In this document: one piece after another, positions 62,675 through 64,000 of the stretch
Layout: the number at the start of each line of letters is the position of its first letter
How positions within the stretch are numbered: position 1 is the stretch's first letter
From: Hippopus hippopus
Lineage: Eukaryota > Mollusca > Bivalvia > Cardiida > Cardiidae
DNA: 64,000 nucleotides
Reading direction: 5' to 3'
Assembly (NCBI GenBank): GCA_946811185.2
Contig: OX328110.1
Span: forward strand, 9,714,516-9,778,515
Made by a program: the position numbers and the translations under genes
The notes under the pieces: model-generated
Told to the model about the DNA's origin: nothing
Seen by the model: the letters and a program-made list of their open reading frames with translations, nothing else
The model's database searches: none

Positions 62675-62757
62675 AGCTTAATGATGATTAAAGAAACAGT
62701 ATAGGATAGCGAAATATAAATGGCATTTCATTATTCTCAAAAGAAATTATACCTAAT

Positions 62758-62975
62758 CAGGGTTCGACATTAACATTTTTTTTCAACTAGACCAGCGGAC
62801 CAGTAATATGCAAATTTTACTAGACCACTTCAGATTCCTACTAGACCACTTTTGCAAAATGTAAAAAAATATAAAATAGATCAAAATGTATGTTATTTCT
62901 CTTGTTATTATACCAAAATTGTGACAAAAAATAAATGCAAATGTAGAAAAATATAAAACAGATCAAAATGTATGT
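62758..62975 (+). mobile_element. CAGGGTTCGACATTAAC transposon left end
   Basis: Its first 40 bases parallel 59440 (TTTTTTTTCAACTAG after the terminal motif). The right end is not in the window; a G-family element follows. Confidence 0.55.
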
Positions 62976-64000
62976 TTTTTAGCTCCACTGGCAGAAGGCC
63001 AGCGGGCTTATGTCATGGCCTGTTGTCCGTCGTGCGTCCGTCCGTCCGTCCGTGCGTTAACTTTTTTTTAAAACGTCTTCTTCTCTGAAACTACCCATCC
63101 AATTTTGATGAAACTTCGCAGAAATGATCCTGCCATGGTCCTCTTCAGAATTTCTTGAAAGAATTTAATTCCTTCAAAAACTCTGGTTGCCATGGCAACA
63201 AAACTGAAAAATTTTGAAAATCTTTGAAAATCTTCTTGTCTGAAACCGTAAGGCCAAGGGCTACCAAATTTGGCATGTAGCTTTATCTAGTGGACCTCTA
63301 CCAAGTTTCTTCAATTTATAGCCCTGGGGTCAATATTGGCCCTGCCCCGGGGGTCACAAGTTTTACAAGGGCTTATTTAGGGAGAACTTTAAAATTCCTC
63401 TTCTACCTAGCCATAGGGCCTAGAGCTACCAAATTTGGCATGTAGCTTTATCTAGTGGACCTCTGCCAAGATTGTTCAAATTATAGCCCTGGGGTCAAAT
63501 TAGGCCCTGCCCGGGGGTAACAAGTTTTACATGGGCTTATATAACAAGTTTTACATGGGCTTATATAGGGAGAACTTTAAAATTCTTCTTTGACCTAGCC
63601 ATGGGGCCTAGGGCTACCAAATTTTGCATTTGGCTTTATCTAGTGGGCCTCTACCAAGAGTGCCCAAATTATAGCCCTTGGGTCAAATTTGACCCCACCC
63701 GGGGGTCACAAGTTTTACATGGGCTTATTTAGGGAAAACTTTAGAAATCTCCCTGTACCTAGCCGTAAGGCCTAAGGCTACCAAATTTTGCATGTGGCTT
63801 TATCTAGTGGGTCTCTACCAAGAGTGCTTAAATTATAGCCCTGGGGTCAAAATTGGCCCTGCCCCGGGGGTCACAAGTTTTACATGGGCTTATGTAGAGA
63901 AAACTTAAGAAATCTCCCTGTACTTATTCATAAAGCGTAGGGCTACCAAATTTCGCATGTAGCTATATCTAAAGGCCCTTCACCAAGAGTGCGTAAATTA
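62976..64000 (-). repeat. G-family tandem element, reverse, cut by the window edge
   Basis: Reads AGCTCCACTGGC inward, then GTCCGTCGTGCGTCCGTCCG, the palindrome GTTGCCATGGCAAC (63186-63199) and at least five core units with TTACATGGGCTTATNTAGGG. Confidence 0.85.

Overview
This is a eukaryotic, intron- and repeat-rich window, most likely from a bivalve mollusc. The evidence is the dense set of repeats whose left end reads ACAAGAGGGCCATGATGGCC (a style I know from bivalve genomes), tRNA-headed SINEs, TTAA-flanked hairpin MITEs, a Helentron-type Helitron, and a spiralian-looking TALE homeobox gene. The species cannot be named from the sequence alone.

Three coding systems can be supported. (1) A split gene on the minus strand covers nearly the whole window (62674 down to 3423). 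I assembled 18 small coding exons by hand. Every exon has GT/AG borders and all 17 junction phases agree, giving a 499-residue multi-pass membrane protein that looks like an amino-acid transporter of the AAAP/APC type. Almost all of the ORFs that overlap its exons are chance extensions into introns. (2) A single-exon TALE-class homeobox gene (20714-22288, plus strand, 524 residues) lies inside the 11-kb intron between exons 14 and 13, antisense to its host. (3) A nearly complete but decayed Helentron (38055-45352, minus strand) lies in the intron between exons 10 and 9. It carries a cysteine-protease-like N-terminal ORF, a repeat/zinc-finger segment, HUH Rep, PIF1-type helicase and a C-terminal endonuclease, broken by two 1-bp frameshifts and up to three in-frame stops.

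The rest is mostly transposon debris. Region by region: 1-1235 is a 166-bp tandem array with a terminal hairpin. 1250-10760 holds exons 18, 17 and 16, SINEs, palindromic MITEs, a mariner pseudogene and TTAA hairpin MITEs. 10761-14226 is a 145-bp tandem array split by a 1.7-kb insertion. 14270-25600 holds exons 15 and 14, the homeobox gene and many MITEs. 25628-29733 has two related repeats (one on each side of exons 13 and 12). 30697-35395 has two further tandem-array elements around exon 11. 36036-47034 has exon 10, the Helentron and exon 9. 47440-49548 is another 145-bp array. 49600-57900 holds exons 8 to 3 and MITEs. 58590-60100 is a nest of CAGGG-ended transposons. 60100-62340 is mostly unassigned. 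62376-62674 has exons 2 and 1, and 62976-64000 is the end of another tandem element.

The most notable patterns are the nested antisense homeobox gene, about 50 copies of one hairpin MITE in 64 kb, and three tandem-core element types that share an architecture (left hairpin, matching subterminal inverted repeats that differ between families but pair within each, minisatellite core, GGACGGACGG tract). That architecture fits non-autonomous Helentron relatives. All calls come from reading the sequence; no database search was run.
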